A stretch of 64,000 nt of DNA from Synaphobranchus kaupii (taxonomy: Eukaryota; Chordata; Actinopteri; Anguilliformes; Synaphobranchidae). Location: NCBI GenBank assembly GCA_029718625.1, contig CM056377.1:98882998-98946997 (forward strand). The letters run 5' to 3'. Positions within the stretch are counted from its first letter, which is position 1; every line of letters starts with the position of its first letter. Positions 48,485-60,811 of the stretch are shown here, piece after piece. Below the pieces are notes generated by a model, which made no database searches, was not told the DNA's origin, and saw only the letters and a program-made list of their open reading frames with translations. Position numbers and translations under genes: made by a program.

Positions 48485-49025
48485 CACTGCCTGGCCAAAA
48501 AAAAAGTCGCCGTTGCACCCGTCATGCATAGTGCCCACTGTACAAGCCTCTGGAGGCAGTGTTATGATCTGGGGTTGCTTCAATTGGTCAGGTCTAGGCT
48601 CAGCAACATTATGCAGCAATAAAATGAAGTCAGCTGAGTACCTGAATGTACTGAATGACCAGGTTATCCCATCAGCGGGCATATTCCAGGATGACAATGC
48701 CAAGATTCATTGGGCTCAAATTGTGAAAGAGTGGTTCAGGGAGCATGCAGAATCATTTTCACACATGAATTGGCCACCAGAGTCCTGACCTTAACCCCAT
48801 TGAAAGTCTTTGGGACGTGCTGGAGAAGACTTTACAGAGTGGTTCGACTCTCCCATCATCAATACAAGATCTCGGCCAAAAATTAATGCAACTCTGGATG
48901 GAAATAAATGTTGTGACGTTGCATAAGATTGTCGAAACAATGCCACGACGAATGTGCGCCATAATCAAAGCTAAAGGCGGTCGAACGAAATATTAGTGTG
49001 CGACTTTTTTTTTGGCCAGGCAGTG
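48485..49025 (+). mobile_element. Internally deleted Tc1-like element (541 bp) with perfect 26-bp inverted repeats
   Basis: The left end (CACTGCCTGGCC, nine A, GTCGC) is matched exactly by the right end on the other strand, with TA on both sides (48483-48484, 49026-49027). The + strand still encodes part of a Tc1 catalytic domain: [28 protein letters not shown] with the second Asp, then MNWPP. A frameshift just after MNWPP moves the SPDLNPIE block into another frame. The N-terminal DNA-binding region is deleted. It could move only with enzyme supplied elsewhere. Confidence 0.9.
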
Positions 49026-49027
49026 TA

Positions 49028-52000
49028 TTTTGAGACGAGCTTATTCTATTTTGACAATGACAAGCGACGACGAGTCCTACACTGTAAGTTGATCAGCTAA
49101 TGTATACGTTTGCAATTAATTTGTTGTTTGCAAATTATAAACCAGCTCATGTGGATTTTTTATAACTCTGTCAATGTTAGCTAGATGCTTGGCTGGCTAT
49201 GTTTACGGTCACACAGATATATTTAAATCTTTAGCTAGCTAAATGAAAACGATGTTGAACTTAGCTTAGGCATTCGTAAATCGGCTGTCGGAGTACATCT
49301 GGTTGTTTGTAATGGGCAGTGGGTGTAGTAGTGGGCGGAGTCAACTCAGAGAATAGTGAATCACACAGGCGAAAACAAATACAGACGTTCCGACCCGGAA
49401 CGGAAATTTCAAAGGAGAACATACTGGCTGTAGCATTGTTGTCGGAGAAGCCAGTATTTCGATTTAGCATGTTTCCTTAATCTCTGATGACGACATATGG
49501 TCATTTTATGATTTAGTACAGTAAATTTGTTACATATAGCTCCTTTAAGGATGCACAGTCCAGGGTTTAATTCAAAAAGGAGAGGGGCAGTACTGATAAT
49601 TCTTTGCCTGTATTTGAGGATTTCAGACCAGGAAATCCCTTGTAGTAGGAATACATACACATGATTTAGCTAAGGGATATGTAATTTCTGTTTCGGTTTT
49701 ACTGATCCTCATGAGAAAAATAAGACTCTCCCATAGATAAACAATATGGAGACAAAAAAAAAACCCACAAAGAGCATTCTTTGCAAATCAACACGTTATT
49801 TACAATGTCCCTGTATGGAAGACTGCCTCAATTAAACCAGAGACAATAGGCTCAGCCCCCATCCCTGTTGTTTAGACATGCTGTTGTACTTGCACTTCCA
49901 CAGTGAAGTCTCCTTTCAGGACCAGATATCTGAATCTTAAAAGTATGATTTATTTAGAAGAAAAGGACATATTAACTGAGACACAATCCACTCCGTCTTC
50001 ACTATGATGTAGCAGGCCTGGCAGTCATTGAGACGGTGAATTAAATATTGATTAAAGTGCTTTGATAAGGACAGAGGGGGTAATTCTGCCCATTTCCATC
50101 TTTCTCTATCTGTATTCCGTGAGTTCATTCCCAGGTGACCACCATACATACCCAATCGTCTTACTTCTGCTAGCTGCCCTTTAAAGGACAAGAAAGCCCA
50201 GCACGGCTCATGTATATTTCAGGCGATATGTTGAAACACCTTTCAGATCAAAAATTTTCCCCTTCATCCATTAATTTGAAACAGGTTTTTGGTTTTTGAG
50301 GATCACACATTTTTTGGTTTGCAATAGATCACTAAACTGTCTGACGGTTTCCCACCGATGTTAAGCATGTCACATAGCGGTGAGACATACGCAGAGTGAT
50401 GTTGACTCTGCGACGCCCCGTCGCTGCTGTAGCCACACGGCCCCATCATTAAAATGCACTTTATTAGGGTTTTAGTGCATTTAGTCTGGATAATTCAACA
50501 GAATGCACAAATATGGAGCATTATCTTGTCAGAACAGGATTAATAACAGAAAGAGTGCTTTTAATCGTAGATGTGGCCCTCTCTCATGGTTGCACCCCCC
50601 CCATGGTTGCACACCCCCCCCCCCCCCCCACACACACACACACACACACTTCCACCATGTTAAAGATGTATGTGCACACACAAGTAATTGTGAAATATTT
50701 ATGGTCTCCCCTGTGCTCTTCAGTTGTTTATCTATTTGTCTATTCTCTGGGCCTGTAGAGAGAATGGCGCTGGAAGGCCAATCTGTTGCAATTTTTATTT
50801 TGTCCTGGGCACCAGACTGAGTGAAAGATGGGCTTTGATACAAAATTAGTAATTTGGCTTTTTAATCACCAGCAAGTACTAAAGAGTACAAGGCCTAATT
50901 TGTCAAAACGAAGAATGAACTCATCTGAAATATGAATTGCTGTCGGCTTTCAGTCTGCTTTTCAGAAAGAGAAATTTACTCAGAGGCGACATGCACCTAA
51001 AATAACTGAGGGGGCACCAGCAGCCAAAATAAGTGAGTGCACCAGCAGCCAAATTTTGCCACTAATTTTACCGGATCAGGGCGTTTTCGCACACTGATAA
51101 AGCCCCCCAGCTGTGATGTGAGTATCAATTTTGACTTTGGTGACTCAAAATAAAGAATTTTACATTTTTGCTGCTTGTGTTAGCCATCCAGTAAACACCT
51201 AAACACCTGCTAGCTAGCTGGCTGATTGCCTAACGACAAGCAGGTGGAGGTATACTTTATTCATGCAAAGCACCCACTCAGAGTTAACTGTAGATAGTTT
51301 TTGATTTTATTTTCATTACATTACATTACATTACAGGCATTTAACAGATGCTCTTATCCAGCCTAGTTACACCATTACTCACCTTATAAACATAATCTTT
51401 GTAGAAATCTCTCATACTCAGTCTTCGTGTTAAGTGCAGTGCAGCTACAACAAATATATTTACATGGTGTAAAGTGCAACATTTCATGTCTTAAGTCGCA
51501 ACTCTTTAATTCACTACAAGTTGTATTTGTATATCTGTAGTGTCAATTAAAGATCTTGACTTATGTAAGAAAGGAATGAACTAAAAGGGGAAACGGTACA
51601 TAAAGTATATCTTCATCTCCTTGTCGTTATGTTAGCTAGATAGGGGGATTGAAAGTTGTGTTCTACATGTCATTAGAGCATACCTTTTACAGAATGATAC
51701 GGAATTATCTTACTAAAAATGTATTTCTTATTGATATGTATATACTGTTTTTTGAAAAACCAAAATATGGAATCTTGCCAAATCTGAGGGGGCATGTGCA
51801 CCCTCAGTTTGGATGGGCACACCGCAGCTGAATTTACTCAATACTGGGTTACTGTCTACAGCAGCTTTTGTGAGATGCTGACTTTCTTTTGACGTCAACA
51901 TTTATTGTGGGAATTTATCAGTTAACTTGGTTCCCCACAAACCCACTAAGACAAACATGACTTTGTCCTTTGCCCTTTTACAAATATTGTAAAACACTTT

Positions 52001-52370
52001 ATTTTAAAATGTGTATCTAATGAAAACACTTTAATGGGAATAATTGCAGTAATGGACTTTTTAAAACATGGTTCTTCATATTTAAATAAATTTGTATAAA
52101 GGGATGGAATAATTATTGTCCATAGGATTGATAGTGAGATTGCATAAACAGTAATGCATTAATTTGAAAGGAAATGTAGAAATATTTTACCACCAAAATA
52201 CTCAGCTGGAGTGACTATTAACAGTATTAGTTGCAGTGGAAACATGGTGATCTGAGGACACTTGTTTGCACACTGTGAGGTATTTGATGTGCTCTAAAGA
52301 GAATGAAAATACAGGTGTATTTTCTCAAAAATAAATACATTGTATGAACCTACCAAAATTAAAATGAGAT
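49028..52370. other. Non-coding stretch with SINE tail and simple repeats
   Basis: No exon seen. A C run followed by (CA)n lies at about 50614-50649. A SINE tail on the - strand (TTACATTACATTACAGGCAT, then GATGCTCTTATCC) lies at 51312-51390. Otherwise ordinary AT-rich sequence. Confidence 0.5.
51312..51390 (-). mobile_element. SINE 3' end with (TGTAA)n tail
   Basis: On the - strand the segment reads GGATAAGAGCATCTGTTAAA, then TGCC and TGTAATGTAATGTAATG. This is the 3' end and pentanucleotide tail of a fish SINE mobilised by an L2-clade LINE. The body upstream is too diverged to follow. Confidence 0.7.
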
Positions 52371-52986
52371 TCACAAATATTTTTCGTAACTTACAAATAA
52401 AATAATTGGTTCACAAATAAATGCAACTGATTCACAAATGCATATACAGTTGAAGTCGGAAGTTTACATTAAAACTCATTTTTAACCACTCCACAGATTT
52501 CATGTTAGAAAACTATAGTGTTGGCAAGTCTGTTAGGACATCTACTTTGTGTATGACACAAGTAATTTTTCCAACAATTGTTTACAGACAGATTATTTCA
52601 CTTTTAATTCACTATATCACAGTTCCAGTGAGTCAGAAGTTTACGTACACTAAGTTGACTGTGCCTTTAAATTTTTTATATTTGGTTGCATATCCTTGCA
52701 TGCCATGACTTCCTGATGTCTGTGACCAAATAACATCAAAAGACACTTGATATCTTATTTTCTGGTACTCTTACAGCGATACTATAACATCTCTGCATTT
52801 GAATGGATCTCTATGGGAATTGGGGGAGTGGGACTAGATTTAGCTGTAAATTATGCTGGAACAGTATAGTGCACTGTCATTAGTTCTGGATTCGCTTGTG
52901 AGTGAAAAACACAGTATTTGTGAACCAATTATTTTTATTTGTGAACCAGTTGCATTTATTTGTGAATCCGTTTCATTTATTTGTGA
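52371..52986. mobile_element. Foldback element of TTTGTGAA units, split by a Tc1 insertion
   Basis: The left flank (52371-52441) carries TTCACAAATA and TTCACAAATAAATGCAACTG. The right flank (about 52914-52986) carries the reverse complement, including CAGTTGCATTTATTTGTGAA. The two arms surround a Sleeping-Beauty-like element, so the Tc1 copy landed in the middle of an older inverted repeat. Confidence 0.7.
52447..52868. mobile_element. Non-autonomous Sleeping-Beauty-like Tc1 element, 3'-truncated
   Basis: It starts CAGTTGAAGTCGGAAGTTTA at 52447 beside TA, has the inner direct repeat near 52624-52655, and then the shared module from about 52679 to 52868. The right inverted repeat is missing. 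Confidence 0.85.
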
Positions 52987-55900
52987 ACACAAAAAGCACA
53001 CAAAAAGCTTGTGTGTAATGTGTAACAAAATGAAAAGCTTCCCCTATGTCCCCTAATGGTAATGGTAAAGACAAACAGTAGGAGCAATGTAGTTAATAAG
53101 ACCTATGATTAAGCCAACCTGAAAAATAAACTGTAACAGACAAGTACAGTCTGCAGTCACTGAGTTTGATTTCCAAGAGGAACACAGCCCCTGCACTGAT
53201 CAGAGACTGATCTAAAGTAAAGTAGGTGATGCGGAGTGACGGTTTGTGATGATGCAAATGTTTGACATATCAGGCAGATTGGTAAGATGTCTCTTGATGC
53301 TGCTTCACACCAAATGTCTGTTTCAAACGTAAATTTGCATGCTATTGGTAGCACCGGTAGGAGTGGCCTCACAAATGTGTATACTTTTTTTTCTCCTCAC
53401 AACATTCATCTGTTCTGCCAGGTAGTCATTTCACCTCAGCGCATCTCGCCTAAGACTCAGAGTCCGCCAGAAAGCACGTTTCCATTTAGTTTTAAATAAG
53501 GATTTCTGCTGTCGCAAAGCTCAATTTGAAATATGTGGTGCATTGTCAAATGTGTGTATTGTCATTTCTAGAACTACACTCACCTCCACAGACATACTGG
53601 GAAAGCACTGCACATGACAGGAAAGATTATGGTAGTCAAAACCTTTTAACAAAACAAGAACATTCATTAATGGCACTCAAAGTACCAAATACAGTACAAG
53701 CGTGATAAGACATGATTGATTTAATGTATGAGTATTTAGTTTTAACTGATGCCAAGTGGCCATTTGAGCATGGCTCTTCGTGCTTGTGAAGCAGGCAGTA
53801 GCACAGGATAATCTGACATTCTGCATTTTTTACTGTAACCTTGCTTCCAGTCCCGCGCCAGCTAATGTGTGCCATTCATCTCAGAGGTTGCTAATTGCAC
53901 TGAAACACATTTTGATAGTGTCAGTTTATGTTCAAAATGGATAATGCGTGCAAAATGGGACCCTTCTGTAATGGAAAAAAAAAGAAATGTCCAAATTATC
54001 TATGGAAGTGTAAGTGCACTTACGATGCATCTTGTCACTGACCTTGCTTTTGCTGAATAAATTGTTCTTTTCTTAATTCTTTCGCTTTTTACCTTTTCCA
54101 GTTGACACTTTTTTCAGCCTGTAACGTCTTTCTCAGTGACAGCTAAATCACTATTCTAGTTCTCCTTAGCAATGCAAAACATCCATACTAATGCTTGAAA
54201 ACGCATCAGAGATTTAGCTGATGATTGCTCCACCCATTTGGTCAGTCTGCAGTGGCTGCTTTTACCACTGCAGGAAATAGGCCATACTGTTTCAATGTAA
54301 GTATCTGGAAATTATGTACTGGAATCTGCCCAATGAGAGCGCAGTTCCATCCACAGGTTTCCACTGGGACTGAATGCGAGTTGTAGGCCTTAAATTACCC
54401 AAAATAAGCCCAGTGTCAAACATGCTACTCCCTAAATTTTGTGGCTGCCCTTCCACAGATGTTTTAGATGGTAATCTCTCAGGTCCTGCTTTGTATGCTT
54501 ACTACGGTGTCCTGTGGTGTAAAAGGAAATGACATCATGTGGATGTTCCAGTGTGCTGCTGAAATAACAATGAAAAGAACCTAAATCATGTTCTGACACA
54601 CACACGTCTTTAGCAGTAGGTTTTTAGGCAAGGAAGGTTAACTATCTTTTTATTATGTAAATAATTTCGACATAATGTGTGCTTTTTCAGTTGTTTTCGC
54701 AAGAACACAGTCAAAAGATTTTTTTACATTTTTATTTGTTTATTTTTCTGGTGTATGCAATTTCTATTGCAAGTATTGAAGTTATTTATTGTAGAACAGA
54801 CCTATGGTGATCCCATACAGCTTACACTTTCTCCATTCATACCATTGGATTTTGATTAAGAATCAAGTTTAATCAACAGTGTCCTACTCAAGTTTGGAAC
54901 TTAACACCTTTTGGTTGGAAGCCAAGTTCCTTAAACACTGCTCCACATTGTCTCACGTGCCCAGTGTATCACATAAAGCCTGGAGCCAGGAGCCAGGAGC
55001 CTTGCTCCGTATCAGACATGTAAAATAGCTCTACATGAGGTAATGCTTCAGCATCTGGTATTCCTAATAAGCCTTTGGCAACAGGCATGCCCACCTGTCA
55101 GTGATCATTGGTCAGCTGACCTGAGAGCCCTCATTAATGAGCTAGTATGAGCAACCGCTCCACAGAGTAGCGGATTTCCAATACCAAATGCCACATTAGA
55201 ACAATGTTGTGGATTCTATGATGGATATGCCCCATGCATGCACTTGTTTGCCAGACCATGACCGGTCTGACCAAGTGGCAGACAAATCAACCACATTGTC
55301 CCAGAAACAAGGACCACACCATCACATCTAGCATTTGCCTGACACACAAGAGTAAATCATTTTCATGCTCAGATTTCTGAAATATGAAATTTGGAGGGAG
55401 AAGAGGCAGGAAATCTATTTTTGTTCTTGCGCGGGCTGAAGACTCTCAATGAGATGATCAGTCTTGGAATGCTCATTGGTGAGTATTCAATTGAGGTACT
55501 CAACTGGCGTACGTCTATTTGATTAACTGCCAGCACGTCAGTCACTATTAATGTCAGTCCAATACAACTTTCCCCTTTCAGAAACTTCAGCAGCCATTGC
55601 TGGATGGTAAGTAATCATTGGAATTGTCTATTATGCCAGATGAATGCTGTCTATGTACGTTCAAACACTCATATTTCTGCAGCTCTCACATTGCAATTTG
55701 CTCATGCTGGGGAACCAAATATTTGTTGAGAAGTAACCGGCTGTATTCAGCCAAATGTCTCGCTTCATGCAGATTGTGCTCAATGCCGCTGTTAAAAGCA
55801 TGTTTGTCATAAAGGTCTCTGTCTGTCATTTTGACAGGCTAGTAAACATATTTTCTCTTTTGTCTCTTGCAAGCAAACTTGATTTGGTTACACCTGTGTT

Positions 55901-57137
55901 CTAAGGTTTCATGTTGTCTGTAACATCATGACACCTTTTGAGTTGAGTTCTTTGCTTTCAGTCTATTGACTGATCTGAGAGCTTGTGTACACACTTCATT
56001 ACTCCAGCCATGTTTATGAGAAAATGTTAAAGAATGTACAATGACAAATGTAATTATTTTTGCACGTATGGGACACGAATGTATATTTTTCCAGTCAGTA
56101 CATTTACGTATAAAACTGATAGATGGTGTTTGGTTGGTACTGTTGGATATATGGGCAATTTCTAGGATTTTTGTTACATTATGTGAACAGCATTTGTTAA
56201 TCATTTTGTTTGGGTCAGATCTCATCACAATTCAATTCCCCAGCTCTGCTCCATCAATGTTGTCTATAAATCATTTTTTTATTTTTTATTTAGCTCTTTC
56301 TCATATAAGTTCAGCCACACCACTGATGCAGTTGCTGGTGTCAAAGTGAAAGTACAGTAAGGGGTTTCTTGTGTGATTTAAGTGATGCCCCCCCCCCCCC
56401 TGCTCTGTGACAGGAAAAAACTAGTCACAAAAAAATATGATGTATGTATGTGACAAGTGCTTTAATTAATACACTGTAGCTGAGCTTCAGGATTTCATAA
56501 GTGAAAGCACGCTTAGCAAGCTTATTGCAGCAATGCTCAAAGAGGCAGATTCACAAAGGAGTCCTATGTACACTAATTAAAGTGCAAACAAGCTGACACT
56601 GTGAAACAGTGTGTATTGGGCCTCACTTAAGTAAATATTCTCATCATGCTGCTCCTTGTATTTTGCCTGTTGCCTGGAACTAAATCATGTTCTCCAAGTA
56701 ATAACTTATTTATCATTTGGATCCATGTACGTGAAATGGTTTCAGTAACTTTGTCGTTCATGAGAAAATGTGTTTTTTATGTTTCACCGAATGCTTTCCG
56801 AGAAATAATTTTATCCACGAGGTAAGAGCTATTCAATTTAAGGCTGATGTGTATTCGTCATTTCTATAAAAAAGCAACGTGCAGTGTTTATAATAAGGCC
56901 ATGTTTGTCAAATTTGGTTTGCATGCTTAATTTGTGTTTGCCATTTGGTTTCTTAACTGCAGAAACGTCCAGTCTTTCTTTTGCATCTGTACTGTCTGAC
57001 AGTAAATTAAATTGTTTCTCAAATCCTTCCATTGTCTTGAATATATGAATATAAAAACATACTGCAACCGTTTAATTTCTTCTGTGTAACCCAAAGATTG
57101 AGCTTTTTAAAATTGTTTCTCTGTCTGTTCTTTGCAG
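52987..57137. other. Non-coding stretch before the C1orf226 exons
   Basis: No exon seen. A 13-base C run lies at 56388-56400. The last few hundred bases before 57138 are AT-rich with a T-rich tract and the acceptor TTCTTTGCAG. They contain no CpG-rich, promoter-like region. Confidence 0.5.
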
Positions 57138-57468
57138 TTGATCAAAGCATGTTTGAGAATTCCAACGCTGCGTACCAGACGAAGCTCCAAACGGCCAAGT
57201 CGGCCCCCGCCCTGAACCGGCGCTCGTTTGGCAACGCCTCCGGTCTAGCAGGCGCTGCTGATGGCACTGGTGGGCTTAAGACCGGCAGTAGTCAGCACCT
57301 GAAGAATGCTCTCAACCTGGGTAAGGCCATGGGCGCCCGAGTGAACGACCTTCTACGGAGGAAGGACCCCAGCAGCCTGGGGGACATTGGAGTGACAGAG
57401 GTCAACAAGAACGTGGGTGCCGTGTGGACCTGCATGGATAGCGGCACCCAGGGCGTCACAGCCAACAG
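57138..57468 (+). CDS. C1orf226: C1orf226-like exon 1, or alternative 3' exon of NOS1AP
   Basis: The exon follows a normal acceptor (TTCTTTGCAG) and reads VDQSMFENSNAAYQTKLQTA, KSAPALNRRSF, then GSSQHLKNALNLGKAMGARV, NDLLRRKDPSSLGDIGVTEV. SSQHLKN, LGKAMGA, LLRRK-PSSLG and GVTE-NK are shared with human C1orf226, whose annotated start is the same MFEN Met (here ATG 57149). The exon ends two bases into a codon at GTAACC. Because it opens with a splice acceptor and in-frame codons before the Met, it may be an internal exon of a NOS1AP readthrough transcript. The molecular function of C1orf226 is not known to me. Confidence 0.9.
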
Positions 57469-59195
57469 GTAACCAACAAACACCACACACTAGATCTCTT
57501 CACCATGCGCCCATTGACTCACATGTATTTTGAAGAATTAAAAGTAGATATTGGCTCAGTTCCCTGTATGATAACTGTAAATGTATGAATCCTAAAACAA
57601 GGTCAATCATTTTTGGTTTATAGACAGCCCCCAGGTTCTATTAGCAGAGCATGAAACAAAATGAGCTGGGTTATATTCTTTGGTGTTTAAACTGGATTGT
57701 CTGACCACAAAGTTAAGGTGTGGTGCCATTATGACATGGTTCAACAATGGATTCATTCTTGAAATATTGGTGGTTCAGACCCTGTTTTTGCCCTACCCTC
57801 TTAGGTCATAGTCTTGGCAGTTTCCTCATGAGTTGTTCACACTAGCTGACGAACTGCACAGTGTTGAATTTAGGAATTCTATGCTCCTGGCATTTCCATG
57901 GAGCTTTTCACACTGTTTACGAACATCAGTGCTTCAAAAATGTGCTTCAGATAAAAGGCATGCCTACCGTACATCTTCATCCATTGATCTATTTTTAATA
58001 GATTGAGTTGCAGTGAATGGAATTATTTGGTTACCACAAAGAAAAAGCAGTTATTCACACGGTGTTATTTCAGTCACGAAAGGTACGTTTATCTGTTGGT
58101 CAGATTCATTGATTTACACACTGAATGAAGTACTATTTTACATGAATTTTCCGATGGGAAATAGTTTATGGAAAAAAGTCAAAGTATTTTTGCTATGCAG
58201 CACAAGTCTCCCTTGGTAACCATATTGCTCAACTTCCTTCTTGTCAAGAAAATGAATCACTGCATCGGCCTTTTCAGCAATTATGAACTGTCATAAATTT
58301 CACACGCTTCTGCTGAGACTTGCCTTTTTTTGCGACAGGCAGTTTTATAAAGTCATCAGTGTTACAGGGAAGGCATAACAATTATGGAGGGTTGGAGTGA
58401 GGCTCTGGAAAATGTGACGGTTAACATGGCTATTTGTTTACCATCTGTGCCTCACACCATTCATTTTGATAGCTGCCTAAAAAAAAGTCATGTCATAGTC
58501 AGGGTTACTGGTAAGGTCAGAGCTCTAATGGTGTCCGTGTTATATTATATGTCATATTTCAGAAGTGCTCTCGGAATAGTACGATGCTTCAAAACATTTC
58601 CTTTCACGTCATATATTCACAGTGATCTACATTCAGATCAGTTATTCACACTGATTTACATTCAGATCAGTTATTCACACTGATTTACATTCAGATCAGT
58701 TCTTCGCATTACGTTACATTACATTCCATTCCTTCCCCATTTTCCCCCTGAAAGCCAGTGAATCTCCTGACCCTCCAAATCCTCTCAATCTTATCCGCAG
58801 ACACGTTTTACACCTGCCCTTTATGCCCATCTTTAATGGTTTGGGATGGATGTTAATGTGAAATTTAACGTCCTGTCATAAACCAAGCGTTTCAGTCTGA
58901 AGGTTCTCCATTGTCCTGTCTGGGCATAGTTGTACAACCAAAAAAAAGTAGAATATTAAATAGAAAAGGCATAAAACTTTTCATATCTTTGATCTGAATA
59001 TTAGAGCTTTGAGAACTTTTGAAGCATGTTGCTTGCCCTTCACCTCACTAGTAAGGTCTCTATTTGTATCAGTACTAGTGTCACATTTTCTTTCTATTTC
59101 AGACTGAGTAAATTGCCTCATTTGAAGGCGCTGGTAAATGTTATTTGCTTCATTACCCTCCTTTAAATGTTCTCCCTCTCTTTTCATGAACGCAG
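57469..59195. other. C1orf226: Intron between the two C1orf226-like exons
   Basis: 1727-base intron, GTAACC to AACGCAG. It contains a 29-base, three-copy minisatellite at 58614-58700. No other coding block seen. Confidence 0.85.
58614..58700. repeat. 29-bp minisatellite, three copies
   Basis: The unit TATTCACACTGATTTACATT plus nine bases starts at 58614, 58643 and 58672. The first copy differs by two bases; the other two are nearly identical. Confidence 0.9.
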
Positions 59196-59793
59196 TCACA
59201 TCACGCTCGATCCCTTCCCTCGACTGGACCCTCCCCCTCCCACCAACAAGAAACGCCTTCCACGTGCCCTGAAAACCACTCAAGACATGATGATTTCCTC
59301 CGACCCTGTGGTGGCTACCCCTGAGGTCTCGGACTCCTATGCGTCCTCATCCGTCAAAGCTCCCCTCGACCAGATGGACGGGTCCAAGCAGCCACCCCCA
59401 GAGGAGGAAGAGGACACCAGGAAGGAGCCAGAGAGACCCTCCGGTCCAAACTCCCCTCTTGACCGAGTCGCTGAAGAGGAATTTGGGGGCACAGTGGAGC
59501 CGGAGTCCAAGGGCCTGGAGGGGCCAAAGGAGAAGAACGAGCAGGACCCGTCACAGCTCCTGCTCTCTGTGCCTGACCTCATCCACAAGGACACCCTGGA
59601 CCCCAGGCAGAAGCTCGGAGGCCCGGAGACCCGGATGGCATCCACCCCTTGTCCAGGGAAGCCCGACATCCGCATCAGCATGGGCGAGGACGACCTCCAG
59701 GACAGCGGTTCAGTGGACTCGGGTGTGCCCAGGCAGAGGTCCTCCAGCGTGGACAACGAGGAGCCACACCCAGACCTGCTCTCCTTTGAGTAG
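59196..59793 (+). CDS. C1orf226: C1orf226-like last exon
   Basis: The first base completes a Ser codon from the previous exon. The exon encodes FPRLDPPPPTNKKRLPRALK, TTQDMMISSDPVV, a long Pro/Glu-rich and probably disordered middle, SVPDLIHKDTLDPRQK, and the tail SSSVDNEEPHPDLLSFE before TAG at 59791-59793. FPRLDPPPP, PRALKTTQDM, LSVPDLIHKD and the end S-DNE-PHPDLLSFE match human C1orf226. Counted from ATG 57149 the protein is 305 residues, slightly longer than the human form. Joined to NOS1AP through the 44173 donor it would be the last ~310 residues of a longer protein. Confidence 0.93.
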
Positions 59794-60775
59794 CTGCTCT
59801 TACCTCACTCTCTCCCTGGCTTTCTGCTGTGCAGTGACTCAGCTGGAAGAAGGCTGCATTTCACTAGCTGCATAAGGCTGACTTTGGATGTATCTGCTTG
59901 AATTGAAATTTCATCAGATCATCAGTCTTCATCCATGGTGCAGTGGATGCTTATACCAGTGTCTTCAAGAGACAGACCAAAGTTGCTCATTTTCATTTTA
60001 GTACTGCACAGCCTTATGCAATACCCAAATATTGATGTCCTCATATCATAGATGATTACATTATATTTCTATAGTGTATATATTTTTAAAGAAATATTTA
60101 AGAATTTTACGTATCACCGCATGTAAAACTTCAATTGAGAAATCAAAAAGAACTTTCTGTAATTGCTCAGCATACCTTTTTCATAAAACATTTTCTCAGA
60201 TTCAAGTCTAGTACATGACAAATGCTGGACACTACATACCCCTCAGAAAATAATCTGCTGCTTGTTTAGAATGAAAGACCTGAAAACCAAAGCAAGGACC
60301 ACTTCTTCTGCTGTACTGTGATGGAGCAGGTATACGCTGATGATATGGCTGTGTCATACCACAACGATCAACAGATTGCTGGTATATAAAAAAAAAGCAC
60401 TGGAACCTTTTGCAAGACTTATATTTTTATTGAAGATTTTGGTTAACTGACAAGGCATAGAGTATGGTAGGTAGGTTAGGTATTTGTTTATTGTGGTTCT
60501 GTCACCAAGTGTTCCTTGTGATATTTGTTATCAGCTCGTTCTAGGCAGAGAGTTTTGTTAAAAGCAGTGCTTTTAAACATGCTTATTTATATAACCTAAT
60601 GGACAGGGCCCATACGGGCCACATTAGCAAGCACTGACTGCATTGGGGCCTCAGGTCAGCTGGTATGATAAAAATGTAGGGCCAGAGGATAAGATGAACG
60701 AATGCTTTGTTAGGTTCCACAGTTTGCTGAAACATATTTCACCATTACTAGTCAGAAAACCACTCAATCAGCCCG

Positions 60776-60811
<36 letters not shown>

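Noticed and set aside
56041..56349. 102-codon open frame before the C1orf226 exons
   Set aside because: Low-complexity hydrophobic translation of AT-rich DNA, with no similarity and an overlapping frame on the opposite strand.
59337..59875. Overlapping open frames on both strands over the last C1orf226 exon
   Set aside because: GC-rich coding sequence leaves alternative frames open. Only the frame ending LLSFE matches the family.
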